In this document: positions 1 through 5,588 of the stretch, one piece after another | Layout of the letters: the number at the start of each line of letters is the position of its first letter | Numbering within the stretch: the stretch's first letter is position 1 | Assembly (NCBI RefSeq): GCF_052145335.1 | Contig: NZ_JBKQOU010000274.1 | Location: forward strand, 1-17,290 | Direction of reading: 5' to 3' | Length of the DNA stretch: 17,290 nucleotides | Origin: Rhodoblastus sp052145335 | GTDB taxonomy: Bacteria; Pseudomonadota; Alphaproteobacteria; Rhizobiales; Beijerinckiaceae | The notes under the pieces: generated by a model | Database searches by the model: none | Told to the model about the DNA's origin: nothing | Seen by the model: only the letters and a program-made list of their open reading frames with translations | Position numbers and translations under genes: made by a program

Positions 1-347
1 GGGGAATCCACGCTCCAGATCACGGCGTCGATTGGCCGCCACTGCCAAAAGATCAGGAGCAGAGCCGCGCTGGACAGCAGCACGAAGGTGCTGCGCTCCA
101 GCGGCGCGGGCGCCCATCGGGTCAGCCAGCGCTTGAAGCCCCTGCGCGCCATGCCGCTGTGCTGGACGGCGAAGACGCCGAGCAGGATCAGGTCGATGAC
201 CGCCGCAGTCGCCGGCGGCGCTGACGGTCCATGGTCGATGGTGCGCGGCGCCCATATATCGGCGACGAACGCTATCGCGTACAGGAAGCTCACAAGGAAC
301 ATCGCATAGGCCAAGGCGCCATAGAGCAGTCCGGCAATTCGTTTCAT
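1..347 (-). CDS. mddA: MddA/NnrU-like membrane S-methyltransferase, N-terminal part (cut by window edge)
   Basis: Only the first 115 residues are inside the window; the gene continues past base 1. The visible part has hydrophobic segments at about residues 5-30, 48-62 and 86-101. A conserved block at 62-90 reads QHSGMARRGFKRW followed by PLERSTFVL, and FWQWRPI lies at 100-106. These blocks are what I know from methanethiol S-methyltransferase (MddA) and related NnrU/isoprenylcysteine-methyltransferase-like membrane proteins. MddA makes dimethyl sulfide from methanethiol and S-adenosylmethionine in the inner membrane. The ATG is preceded by a good ribosome site (GGAGGGTGAC). The gene is divergent from an AraC-family regulator with about 113 bases between them, so that regulator may control it (inference). 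The catalytic C-terminal half is not visible, so the exact substrate is less certain than the family. Confidence 0.72.
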   Translation of the reverse strand, partial: MKRIAGLLYGALAYAMFLVSFLYAIAFVADIWAPRTIDHGPSAPPATAAVIDLILLGVFAVQHSGMARRGFKRWLTRWAPAPLERSTFVLLSSAALLLIFWQWRPIDAVIWSVDS

Positions 348-414
348 GTCACCCTCCCGTGAAAGTGGAGCAATGACTTCGATTGTGCGCTCTGGCGTCG
401 CGCCGGCAATGACC

Positions 415-420
415 TATACT
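415..420 (+). promoter_or_regulatory. Candidate -10 element for the AraC-type gene
   Basis: TATACT matches the sigma-70 -10 consensus at five of six positions and lies 40 bases before the regulator's ATG. A poor -35 candidate (CTGGCG) lies 17 bases upstream. The weak -35 would suit an activator-dependent promoter, but this is a visual match only. Confidence 0.3.
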
Positions 421-460
421 CCGCGATCTATGCTCCAGACTCCGTGGGAAGGATTCGGAC

Positions 461-1426
461 ATGGAACCGGATCTGCTGTCGGATGCGCTCTCGATGGTGC
501 GGCTCACCGGCGCGGTTATCTTCCGCATCGCGGTGGACGGGCCGTGGTGCGTCTCCGCGGCGCCGACGCTGGCGGACTTCGCGCCGGCCTTGCCGCCGGG
601 AACCAACCACCTGGTGGCCTTCCATGTGTTTTTGAGCGGCGAATGTTGGGTGCGCTGTCCGCCGCGGCCATGGGCGCGGGCACGCGCGGGGGACGCCGTC
701 GTACTGCCGCACGGACAGTTGCACCAGCTCGGCGACCATTGCGAAGAAAGCCCGCCGTCCTTCCGCGACGTGTTGGGCAAGCGTTCGCCACTCGAACTGC
801 GCGAGCTGCGCTTTCGCACCGGGGAGGCTCCCCGCACCGAAGTGCTGTGCGGCTTCCTGGGCTGCGATCGCCGCGCCTTCTCGCCGCTGTTCTCTGCCCT
901 GCCGCCGATATTCGTGACCACCCTCGGCAGTGGCGCGCAGCTCATGGTCCGTTACGCCGTCGATGAAGCCCTGAGCGACCAGCCCGGCGCCGGCAGCCTG
1001 CGCGTGCGATTGGCGGAGCTCATGTTCCTTGAGAGCCTGCGCGGTTACATGCGCGATCTGCCGGACGACGCCACCGGCTGGCTGGCGGGACTGCGCGATC
1101 CGCTGGTGGGCAAGGCCCTGAAGCTGATGCACGAGGCCGCCCGGGTGGAATGGACCGTGGAGGCGCTGGCGGAGCGGGCGGCCTGTTCCCGCTCGCTCCT
1201 GGCGGAGCGTTTCAAGACGGTCATCGGCGAGGCGCCCATGCATTACCTCACCCGGGTGCGCTTGCACCAGGCGGCGCAGCGACTGAGCGACGGCGGCCGC
1301 AGCCTCGAAGCGATCGCCGACGAGGTCGGCTACGCCTCCCCGGCAGCCTTCCAGCGCGCCTTCAAGCGCTGCTTCGGCGTGGCGCCCGGCGCCTGGCGAC
1401 GGGAAGCACGGGAGCGGCCCCACTAA
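461..1426 (+). CDS. AraC-family transcriptional regulator with cupin-type N-terminal sensor
   Basis: This 321-residue protein has the usual full length for its subfamily. Residues about 4-190 form an AraC-binding/cupin_6 type sensor domain (LLSDALSMVRLTGAVIF near the start, HVFLSGECWV at 55-64). Residues about 215-315 are the double helix-turn-helix DNA-binding domain: first helix pair around WTVEALAERAACSRSLLAER, second around SLEAIADEVGYASPAAFQRA, ending with the typical FKRCFGVAPGAWRR. The ATG has GGAAGGA just upstream. It is divergent from the mddA-like gene, which is the natural first target to consider. The ligand cannot be read from the sequence. The next gene, the exonuclease, is convergent. 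Confidence 0.9.
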   Translation: MEPDLLSDALSMVRLTGAVIFRIAVDGPWCVSAAPTLADFAPALPPGTNHLVAFHVFLSGECWVRCPPRPWARARAGDAVVLPHGQLHQLGDHCEESPPSFRDVLGKRSPLELRELRFRTGEAPRTEVLCGFLGCDRRAFSPLFSALPPIFVTTLGSGAQLMVRYAVDEALSDQPGAGSLRVRLAELMFLESLRGYMRDLPDDATGWLAGLRDPLVGKALKLMHEAARVEWTVEALAERAACSRSLLAERFKTVIGEAPMHYLTRVRLHQAAQRLSDGGRSLEAIADEVGYASPAAFQRAFKRCFGVAPGAWRREARERPH

Positions 1427-1572
1427 GCGTCAGTGGGGAACTTGCGGCGATACCGACCAAGGGGCGGACCAAAAAGGTCGGCTTCGAGGCGAATGCCGCC
1501 GTTTCAAAAATGCTTTTGTCCGGCGCCGCGCATCGGATTTCTTCCTCCCGGCGTCAACGAGTTACCGCCGGA

Positions 1573-1589
1573 GAGCCGCGCGCCGGCTC
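1573..1589. terminator. Short GC hairpin in the AraC/exonuclease convergent gap
   Basis: A six-base perfect inverted repeat (GAGCCG, five-base loop, CGGCTC) begins 9 bases after the exonuclease stop on the minus strand. No T-run follows on either strand, so termination is only a possibility. A second weak dyad in the same gap is CCGACC / GGTCGG around 1452-1480. Confidence 0.25.
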
Positions 1590-1597
1590 ACAGCCTC

Positions 1598-2248
1598 TCA
1601 GGCCGACGTCCAGGTCCGGGGCGCGTCGTCGACGCCGTGCTTCAACTGATGCTCCAGCAGGATCAGCGCGTCGGCTGTCATTTCGGCGTCGAGCAGGGCG
1701 CCGTGGCGCGCGTCGCGGCTGCTGGAATCGAGCGCCAGCCGGTCGCACATCGAGGTCAGCGACTTGCCGGCGCCGGGATAGAGCTGGGCGAACAGCCTTT
1801 GCGTGCAGATAAAGCGCTCCTCGTCATAGGCGCTCTCGCCCCACGGGATCGCCTTCGCCCGCGCAAATTCATAATTGAGGAATTCGCGTTCGTTCTTGTA
1901 GGCATGGGCGACGATTGGCGCGGCGCCGATGAAGTCGCGCACCTTCGACAGGATCATCGGGAAGCGCGGCGCCCCGTTAAGGTCGGCCGGGCGGATCCCA
2001 TGGATCTTGATCGCAGCCGGATCGATGGGCCCGTCCGGATTGACCAGGGTGCGCCAGGTCTCTCCCTGTTTCCAGCCTTCGCCGTCGCGCAGGATTTCCA
2101 CGAAGCCGAGTTCGATGACGACCCCCGGCGGTTTCCAGGCGAAGGGCTGCTTGCGGATGAATTCGGGACTGGGCGCATGTTTGCCGGTGGTCTCGGCGTC
2201 GAAGGCGACGAGCCGGTCGAAACGATCCATGAAGTCCGGATTGAACAT
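1598..2248 (-). CDS. DEDDh-type 3'-5' exonuclease (DnaQ-like)
   Basis: The protein has 216 residues. Exo I is FDAETTG (D17, E19). Exo II is AHAYKNEREFLNYE (114-127). Exo III is HGALLDAEMTADAL (H182, D187), the HxAxxDA form of the DEDDh branch (DnaQ epsilon, ExoX, RNase T relatives). It is predicted to remove nucleotides from 3' ends with two metal ions. Aligning exo II to the usual HNAxFDxxFL places Glu120 where the third acidic ligand is normally Asp. No polymerase or BRCT domain is present, so a free repair, proofreading or RNA-processing nuclease is likely. I chose the ATG at 2248 because GGAGA lies 5 bases upstream (2254-2258); a longer frame would need a TTG at 2278. The gene starts just downstream of a large dyad. 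Confidence 0.85.
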   Translation of the reverse strand: MFNPDFMDRFDRLVAFDAETTGKHAPSPEFIRKQPFAWKPPGVVIELGFVEILRDGEGWKQGETWRTLVNPDGPIDPAAIKIHGIRPADLNGAPRFPMILSKVRDFIGAAPIVAHAYKNEREFLNYEFARAKAIPWGESAYDEERFICTQRLFAQLYPGAGKSLTSMCDRLALDSSSRDARHGALLDAEMTADALILLEHQLKHGVDDAPRTWTSA

Positions 2249-2267
2249 TTGCGTCTCCGACCAAAGC

Positions 2268-2349
2268 GTATTCGCCAACGTGGGCCTTCAATTCAAGCGA
2301 CGTGGGCGTCGGGTCGCGTAAAGAACCGAAGGGCCGCGTTGGCGAATAC
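2268..2349. repeat. 82-base imperfect palindrome upstream of the exonuclease
   Basis: The left arm 2268-2289 and right arm 2328-2349 are complementary over 22 positions with two mismatches, one of which would be a G-U pair in RNA. The outer 13 positions (2268-2280 with 2337-2349) are perfect. The 38-base loop holds a small inner hairpin, GACG-TGGG-CGTC. No T-run follows on either strand. On the minus strand it lies about 20 bases before the exonuclease ATG, so it would fold in that gene's leader if transcription starts upstream of it. Confidence 0.75.
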
Positions 2350-2375
2350 CCGCGAATAAAAAAACCAGCTTTTCC

Positions 2376-2400
2376 TGCGATCCGACGCGATCGGATCGCA
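2376..2400. repeat. Perfect 10-base inverted repeat with 5-base loop
   Basis: TGCGATCCGA, loop CGCGA, then TCGGATCGCA. The arms pair perfectly. There is no adjacent T-run: on the minus strand a run of eight Ts starts only about ten bases further on. It could be an operator dyad or an RNA hairpin. Confidence 0.7.
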
Positions 2401-2585
2401 ACAGGCTCCGACGCATTATTCTTACGCTTTTCGCCACGCGGCGTCACGATGAACCCTGCTCGCGGCGGTATTTGCCGTTTTGCCTCGCAAAAGCCACGCC
2501 GATGCGCTATAGACGCCGCATATTCTTGGGGTGGTCGAGCGCTTCGGCCTGTTTCCGGCCCCTCTCTATTCTCCCCCTGCGCCCG

Positions 2586-2725
2586 GAGTCGTTACAGAAG
2601 TCGAAGGACTTTTCGTGAGATTCATCAGGGCGGGAAGACAGTCGAATCGTTTTTTCGATTGGCAGGGAATGGGAACACAATTCACGGCGGGATGCGAAAA
2701 ACACTATGACCAAAACCAACGAATC
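2586..2725. promoter_or_regulatory. Cluster of four GANTC (CcrM-type) methylation sites
   Basis: GANTC occurs at 2586 (GAGTC), 2619 (GATTC), 2644 (GAATC) and 2721 (GAATC, inside the coding start of the GcrA-like gene). GANTC is the target of the alphaproteobacterial methylase CcrM, and GcrA-controlled promoters carry such sites. Clustering at a gene encoding a GcrA-type domain suggests cell-cycle or methylation-sensitive control (inference). Confidence 0.5.
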
Positions 2726-3050
2726 GATCGAGCGGCCGAATTTCGAAAACGTGCTGATCGAGAGACAGGACGCGGCGTCGCGCTTCATCGGCGCGCAGGC
2801 GACCAGCGCCAAATGGATGACGCTGCCCGGCTCGCGCCCGGTTCGTCTCGCGGAACTGCGCAACAGCATGTGCCGCTGGCCGATCGGCGATCCCCAGCAT
2901 TACGACGCCTTCCGCTTTTGCGGCGCCGCCTGCGAGCTGGGCGACAGTTACTGCGACGGCCATAAGCAGATGGCTTTCGCGCCGAGCAAGCCGCAGAGGA
3001 AACTCCCCGTGGGTACGATTTCGCCCGCTTTGCTGCAGGCCAAGGGCTGA
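2706..3050 (+). CDS. Short GcrA-family protein lacking the DNA-binding domain
   Basis: The protein has 114 residues. Residues about 49-92 carry the hallmark of the GcrA C-terminal domain: CRWPIGDP at 56-63, FCG at 71-73, and YCDGH at 82-86, with Cys56, Cys72, Cys83 and His86 conserved and an extra Cys76. In GcrA this region contacts domain 2 of sigma-70, and the N-terminal helix-turn-helix binds DNA near methylated GANTC. Full-length GcrA has about 170 residues. Here the first 45 residues are polar and show no helix-turn-helix, and reading upstream in all three frames gives none either, so it is not a simple frameshift. It is probably cytoplasmic and may bind RNA polymerase without binding DNA (inference). 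The ATG lacks a strong ribosome site. It heads the plus-strand trio. Confidence 0.75.
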   Translation: MTKTNESIERPNFENVLIERQDAASRFIGAQATSAKWMTLPGSRPVRLAELRNSMCRWPIGDPQHYDAFRFCGAACELGDSYCDGHKQMAFAPSKPQRKLPVGTISPALLQAKG

Positions 3051-3090
3051 CGCCCCTCCCGTCTTCACAAACTTCCTCACACCCAACCAC

Positions 3091-3113
3091 GTTCGACGGC
3101 CCGTCCGTCGAAC
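3091..3113. terminator. Perfect 9-base hairpin between the GcrA-like and DUF6481 genes
   Basis: GTTCGACGG, loop CCCGT, CCGTCGAAC. It lies 41 bases after the GcrA-like stop and about 42 bases before the DUF6481 ATG. No T-run follows, so it may be a weak or factor-assisted terminator, or a structured leader or mRNA-stability element for the downstream gene. Confidence 0.4.
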
Positions 3114-3154
3114 ACTTCATCTCTATCCAGACACACTAACGGAACAGGACAACA

Positions 3155-3598
3155 ATGCCGGCATTCAATAACGCCAGCTTTCAGGACAGGCAGAAAGCCG
3201 CGGCCGAAGCCCGGAAGGCTTTACTGGAAAAATTCAAGGCGAGACCCGCGGAAGACGATCCTGTGGTGATCGAACGCGAAGCCAAGCGCCGGGAAATCGC
3301 GGCGGCGCGCGAAGCGCGTGAGGCGGAGCGCGAGGCCAAGCGCCAGGCGGAAGCCGAACAAAAGGCGCGTGACGAGGCCGAGCAGAGCGCCAAGGCCCAG
3401 GCGCTGCTGGAGGCCGAGGAGCGCGAACGCGTGGCCGCCGGCATTCTCGAAGCGAAACAACGCGAAATCGAAGCGCAGGAGGCCATCGAGGCCAAGGCCC
3501 TGCTGGAAATCCAGCAGAAAGCCGAGCGCGACGCCCGCTACGCCGCGCGCAAGGGTCGCAAGGCGCAGGCCAAGTCGGAAGAGCGCAGATATCGTTGA
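3155..3598 (+). CDS. DUF6481 family protein, charged helical
   Basis: The protein has 147 residues. It starts PAFNNASFQDRQKAAAEARK and ends DARYAARKGRKAQAK, the two anchor blocks I associate with DUF6481 of alphaproteobacteria. Between them (about 35-130) lies an almost uninterrupted run of Ala, Glu, Lys and Arg with no helix breakers, predicted as one long single helix or coiled coil. The Arg/Lys-rich tail could bind nucleic acid (inference). There is no signal peptide or membrane segment, so it should be cytoplasmic. AGGACA lies just before the ATG. The function is unknown. It sits between the GcrA-like gene and the SHOCT gene with hairpins on both sides, so it may be its own transcription unit. 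The repeated codons encode the AEREAKR-like composition and are not a DNA tandem repeat. Confidence 0.8.
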   Translation: MPAFNNASFQDRQKAAAEARKALLEKFKARPAEDDPVVIEREAKRREIAAAREAREAEREAKRQAEAEQKARDEAEQSAKAQALLEAEERERVAAGILEAKQREIEAQEAIEAKALLEIQQKAERDARYAARKGRKAQAKSEERRYR

Positions 3599-3658
3599 GC
3601 AAGCCTCGCTGACTTTTGGCCGCGCCCACCTCACCCGGACATTGACCTGCGGCCTTTA

Positions 3659-3696
3659 TTGGCGCCTTTAATCGGCGCCAACGACCGTCGGCGGTC
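3659..3696. terminator. Two consecutive hairpins between the DUF6481 and SHOCT genes
   Basis: The first is TTGGCGCC, loop TTTAATC, GGCGCCAA (3659-3681), a perfect eight-base stem. The second is GACCG-TCGG-CGGTC (3683-3696). They lie 60 bases after the DUF6481 stop and end 24 bases before the SHOCT ATG. There is no T-run, so they may be a terminator of the first gene or a leader structure of the second. Confidence 0.45.
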
Positions 3697-3719
3697 AAGA
3701 CCTTAAAGCAGAGTCAGTC

Positions 3720-4577
3720 ATGATGCAGGAACTCACGCCCGAGGGGCTGCGGATTGTCGAGGGTCTGGCGCAGGCCCATTCGGTCAGCACGGATGCGGTC
3801 ATGGTTCTGCTGCACGCCCTGGCGGCGGGCGGCGGGGCTCAGGCGCAGTTCAACCATCCCGACCTCGGCGGCATGGGGCAATGGTCGCAGGGCGGCATGA
3901 TCATGATTGGCGACATGTTCAATCAGGGTCTGAAATACAAGGTCAGCTCGCTCTGCGACGAGCTTGCCGGACTGCTGCGCAACCAGCCCCTGTTCAGGCC
4001 GGCGCCAAGCCAGAGCCAGATGCAGAGCCAAAGCGGCGGATTTGGTGGCCAAGGGGGCGGTCTCGGAGGCGGTCAAGGCGTCAGCCTGTTCGTTCCGGGA
4101 TCGGGTTCGAACCAATGGTGGCCTGCCGAACTCGGCGTTCCCTCTTCCACCGGCGCCCAGAACGACATGGCTTACGCCTGCTTTCCGGCGACGCGACGCC
4201 TCGCCATCAGGCAGGGCGGCCAAACCCGCGTCTATGACACCGGCGACCACCAGATCGGCGGTTTTTCGCAAGCGCAAAGCGGCGACCAGTCGCTGACTTT
4301 CAGCAGCCAGTTCGGCCTTGTGCGGGTCGCCGACCTGCCGCTGGTCTCGCCGTCCGGGGACAAGGCGCCTGCGCCCTCCGCTACGCCAAGCGCGCAAGCG
4401 CCTGCACCGCAGCCGACGCCTTGCGCGCCACCCGCTGCGACGGTTACGCCGAAAGGTTCAACCTCCTCGGACGATATTTTCGCCATGATCGAGCGGCTCG
4501 CCGATCTTCGCCAGAAGAACATTCTGAGCGAAGAAGAATTCGCCACGAAAAAGGCCGAGCTTCTCGCGCGCCTATAA
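3720..4577 (+). CDS. SHOCT-domain protein
   Basis: The protein has 285 residues. Residues about 1-90 are a conserved alphaproteobacterial block (LTPEGLRIVEGLAQAHSVS, then FNHPDLGGMGQWSQGGM, then GDMFNQGLKYKV). Residues 95-130 are a Gln/Ser/Gly-rich linker (SQSQMQSQSGGFGG). Residues 130-207 (WWPAELGVPSSTGAQNDMAYACFP...) resemble the middle block of the same family. Residues 212-250 are a Pro/Ala linker. Residues about 251-285 are a C-terminal SHOCT domain (IERLADLRQKNILSEEEFATKKAELLARL), a short helical module that often mediates oligomerisation. There is no signal peptide or membrane helix. Two ATGs lie in tandem at 3720 and 3723; the ribosome site is weak. The 3' end overlaps the convergent phosphopantetheinyl transferase gene by six bases. 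The molecular function is unknown. Confidence 0.85.
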   Translation: MMQELTPEGLRIVEGLAQAHSVSTDAVMVLLHALAAGGGAQAQFNHPDLGGMGQWSQGGMIMIGDMFNQGLKYKVSSLCDELAGLLRNQPLFRPAPSQSQMQSQSGGFGGQGGGLGGGQGVSLFVPGSGSNQWWPAELGVPSSTGAQNDMAYACFPATRRLAIRQGGQTRVYDTGDHQIGGFSQAQSGDQSLTFSSQFGLVRVADLPLVSPSGDKAPAPSATPSAQAPAPQPTPCAPPAATVTPKGSTSSDDIFAMIERLADLRQKNILSEEEFATKKAELLARL

Positions 4578-5129
4578 CAAAGCCGGCAGGACGACGCTGG
4601 CGCAAAGCGCCTGACTCTCCCCGGCTTTTTCGCGCCAGAGCCGCGCCTCTCGCGTCGCAATCTTCCGGCCTTGGTCGATAACCTCAAACTGCCCTGCCTG
4701 CGCGAGGATGCAAATTTCGCTCGGTTCGCGCCGCAGGCCGAGGCCGAGCGCCTTGAGATAGGCTTCCTTGGCCGTCCACAGGCGCAGGAATTTCTCGGGC
4801 CGAAGCTCTTCCGGCAGCGCCCGCAACGCCGCCTTTTCCTGCTCATGGAGCACGTTCCAGGCGGGTTCGGCTGACGACGCAAGCTCCACGTCGACCCCGA
4901 TTTTTTCGCGCGCCAGACCGAACAGGGCGATGTCGCCGCGCGACGCCGAAGAAATGCGCCAGCCGGTTTCCTCCCCATCCAGCAGCAGCAGAGGCGCGGA
5001 AAAAACGTTGTGCGCCAGCGTCAGACGCTCGAGCGCCACGCCAGTTATTTCGGCGCAAAAGCGGAGCAAAGCGTCATGGCGTTGCGCCTTCCCTCCAACG
5101 ATTTCGCCGAACCATAACGCGGCGCCCAT
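4572..5129 (-). CDS. Sfp-type 4'-phosphopantetheinyl transferase
   Basis: The enzyme moves the phosphopantetheine arm of CoA onto a conserved serine of acyl, peptidyl or aryl carrier proteins. The 185 residues carry the family signature IGVDVE (77-82, Mg ligands D80 and E82) and FLRLWTAKEAYLKALGLGL (114-132, W118, K121, E122). The usual Ser-His-Ser block before the first motif appears here as SSAS (60-63), without the histidine. At 185 residues it is somewhat shorter than typical Sfp-type enzymes (about 220-240), mainly at the N terminus. GGGAG lies 10 bases before the ATG. It starts 3 bases after the phosphatase stop, so it is the last gene of the hisD operon and probably translationally coupled. 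No carrier-protein or synthase gene is visible in the window, so the partner is unknown. Confidence 0.85.
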   Translation of the reverse strand: MGAALWFGEIVGGKAQRHDALLRFCAEITGVALERLTLAHNVFSAPLLLLDGEETGWRISSASRGDIALFGLAREKIGVDVELASSAEPAWNVLHEQEKAALRALPEELRPEKFLRLWTAKEAYLKALGLGLRREPSEICILAQAGQFEVIDQGRKIATREARLWREKAGESQALCASVVLPALL

Positions 5130-5132
5130 CGC

Positions 5133-5582
5133 TCACAGGCTCCCGAAAGCGCGCCAGTCGAACCTTTGCTTGATGCGTTTGAGCAGCCCGTCGCGGACAG
5201 TGCGGTAGGCGTCCAGTTTCTGGTCGCGCGCGCCCTCGATGCGGGTCGCGTCGAGGGTCGGCCAATATTCCACCTCGACCTGTTTGTCCCGGCTCAGTTC
5301 CAGCGCCCGGTGATGCGCCTCCGGCGACAGCGTGACGATCAGGTCGAAGTCGAATTGCTCCAGGTCTTCAAAACTTCTCGGCGTGTGGCGAAAGATGTCC
5401 ATGCCGGCCTCGTCCATTACCGCCATGGCGAAACCGTCCGGCTCGCCGGCGCGCAGGCCGACCGAGGCGACCTCGATCGAATTGCCGAACAGCAAACGCG
5501 TCAGCGCCTCGGCCATGGGCGAGCGCACGCTGTTCTGTGAGCAGGCGTAGAGCACCGCCCGAGGACGCGAGCCGGCGGCCAT
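5133..5582 (-). CDS. Low-molecular-weight protein tyrosine phosphatase family protein
   Basis: The 149-residue single-domain protein fits the family length. The P-loop CSQNSVRSP starts at Cys14 and gives CX5R with Arg20. The family's general-acid aspartate is most likely D111 in YWPTLDAT, where the usual Asp-Pro is Asp-Ala. These enzymes hydrolyse phosphotyrosine through a cysteinyl-phosphate; arsenate reductases share the fold. In Hyphomicrobiales this gene regularly follows UPF0262 and is often annotated simply as a low-molecular-weight phosphatase. Here it begins 6 bases after the UPF0262 stop and ends 3 bases before the phosphopantetheinyl transferase, so all three are probably co-transcribed. 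The natural substrate is unknown. Confidence 0.85.
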   Translation of the reverse strand: MAAGSRPRAVLYACSQNSVRSPMAEALTRLLFGNSIEVASVGLRAGEPDGFAMAVMDEAGMDIFRHTPRSFEDLEQFDFDLIVTLSPEAHHRALELSRDKQVEVEYWPTLDATRIEGARDQKLDAYRTVRDGLLKRIKQRFDWRAFGSL

Positions 5583-5588
5583 CGTCGC

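Larger units (their letters stand above)
2249..2705. other. Intergenic region with dyads and GANTC sites, no gene
   Basis: This 457-base gap separates the divergent exonuclease and GcrA-like genes. I see no credible coding frame in it. It contains a large imperfect palindrome (2268-2349), a perfect ten-base dyad (2376-2400) and three GANTC sites (2586, 2619, 2644). Base composition is more AT-rich than in the genes, with an A-run at 2358-2364. It should hold promoters for both flanking genes, but I could not place a convincing -35/-10 pair. Confidence 0.6.

Noticed and set aside
2249..2278. Earlier TTG start for the exonuclease
   Set aside because: It would add ten residues from a rare start codon lying inside the palindrome arm. 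The ATG at 2248 has GGAGA at good spacing.
3181..3698. Several minus-strand frames opposite DUF6481
   Set aside because: They are mirror products of the Ala/Glu/Arg-rich codons, giving Ala/Ser or Leu/Phe-rich strings without domain character.
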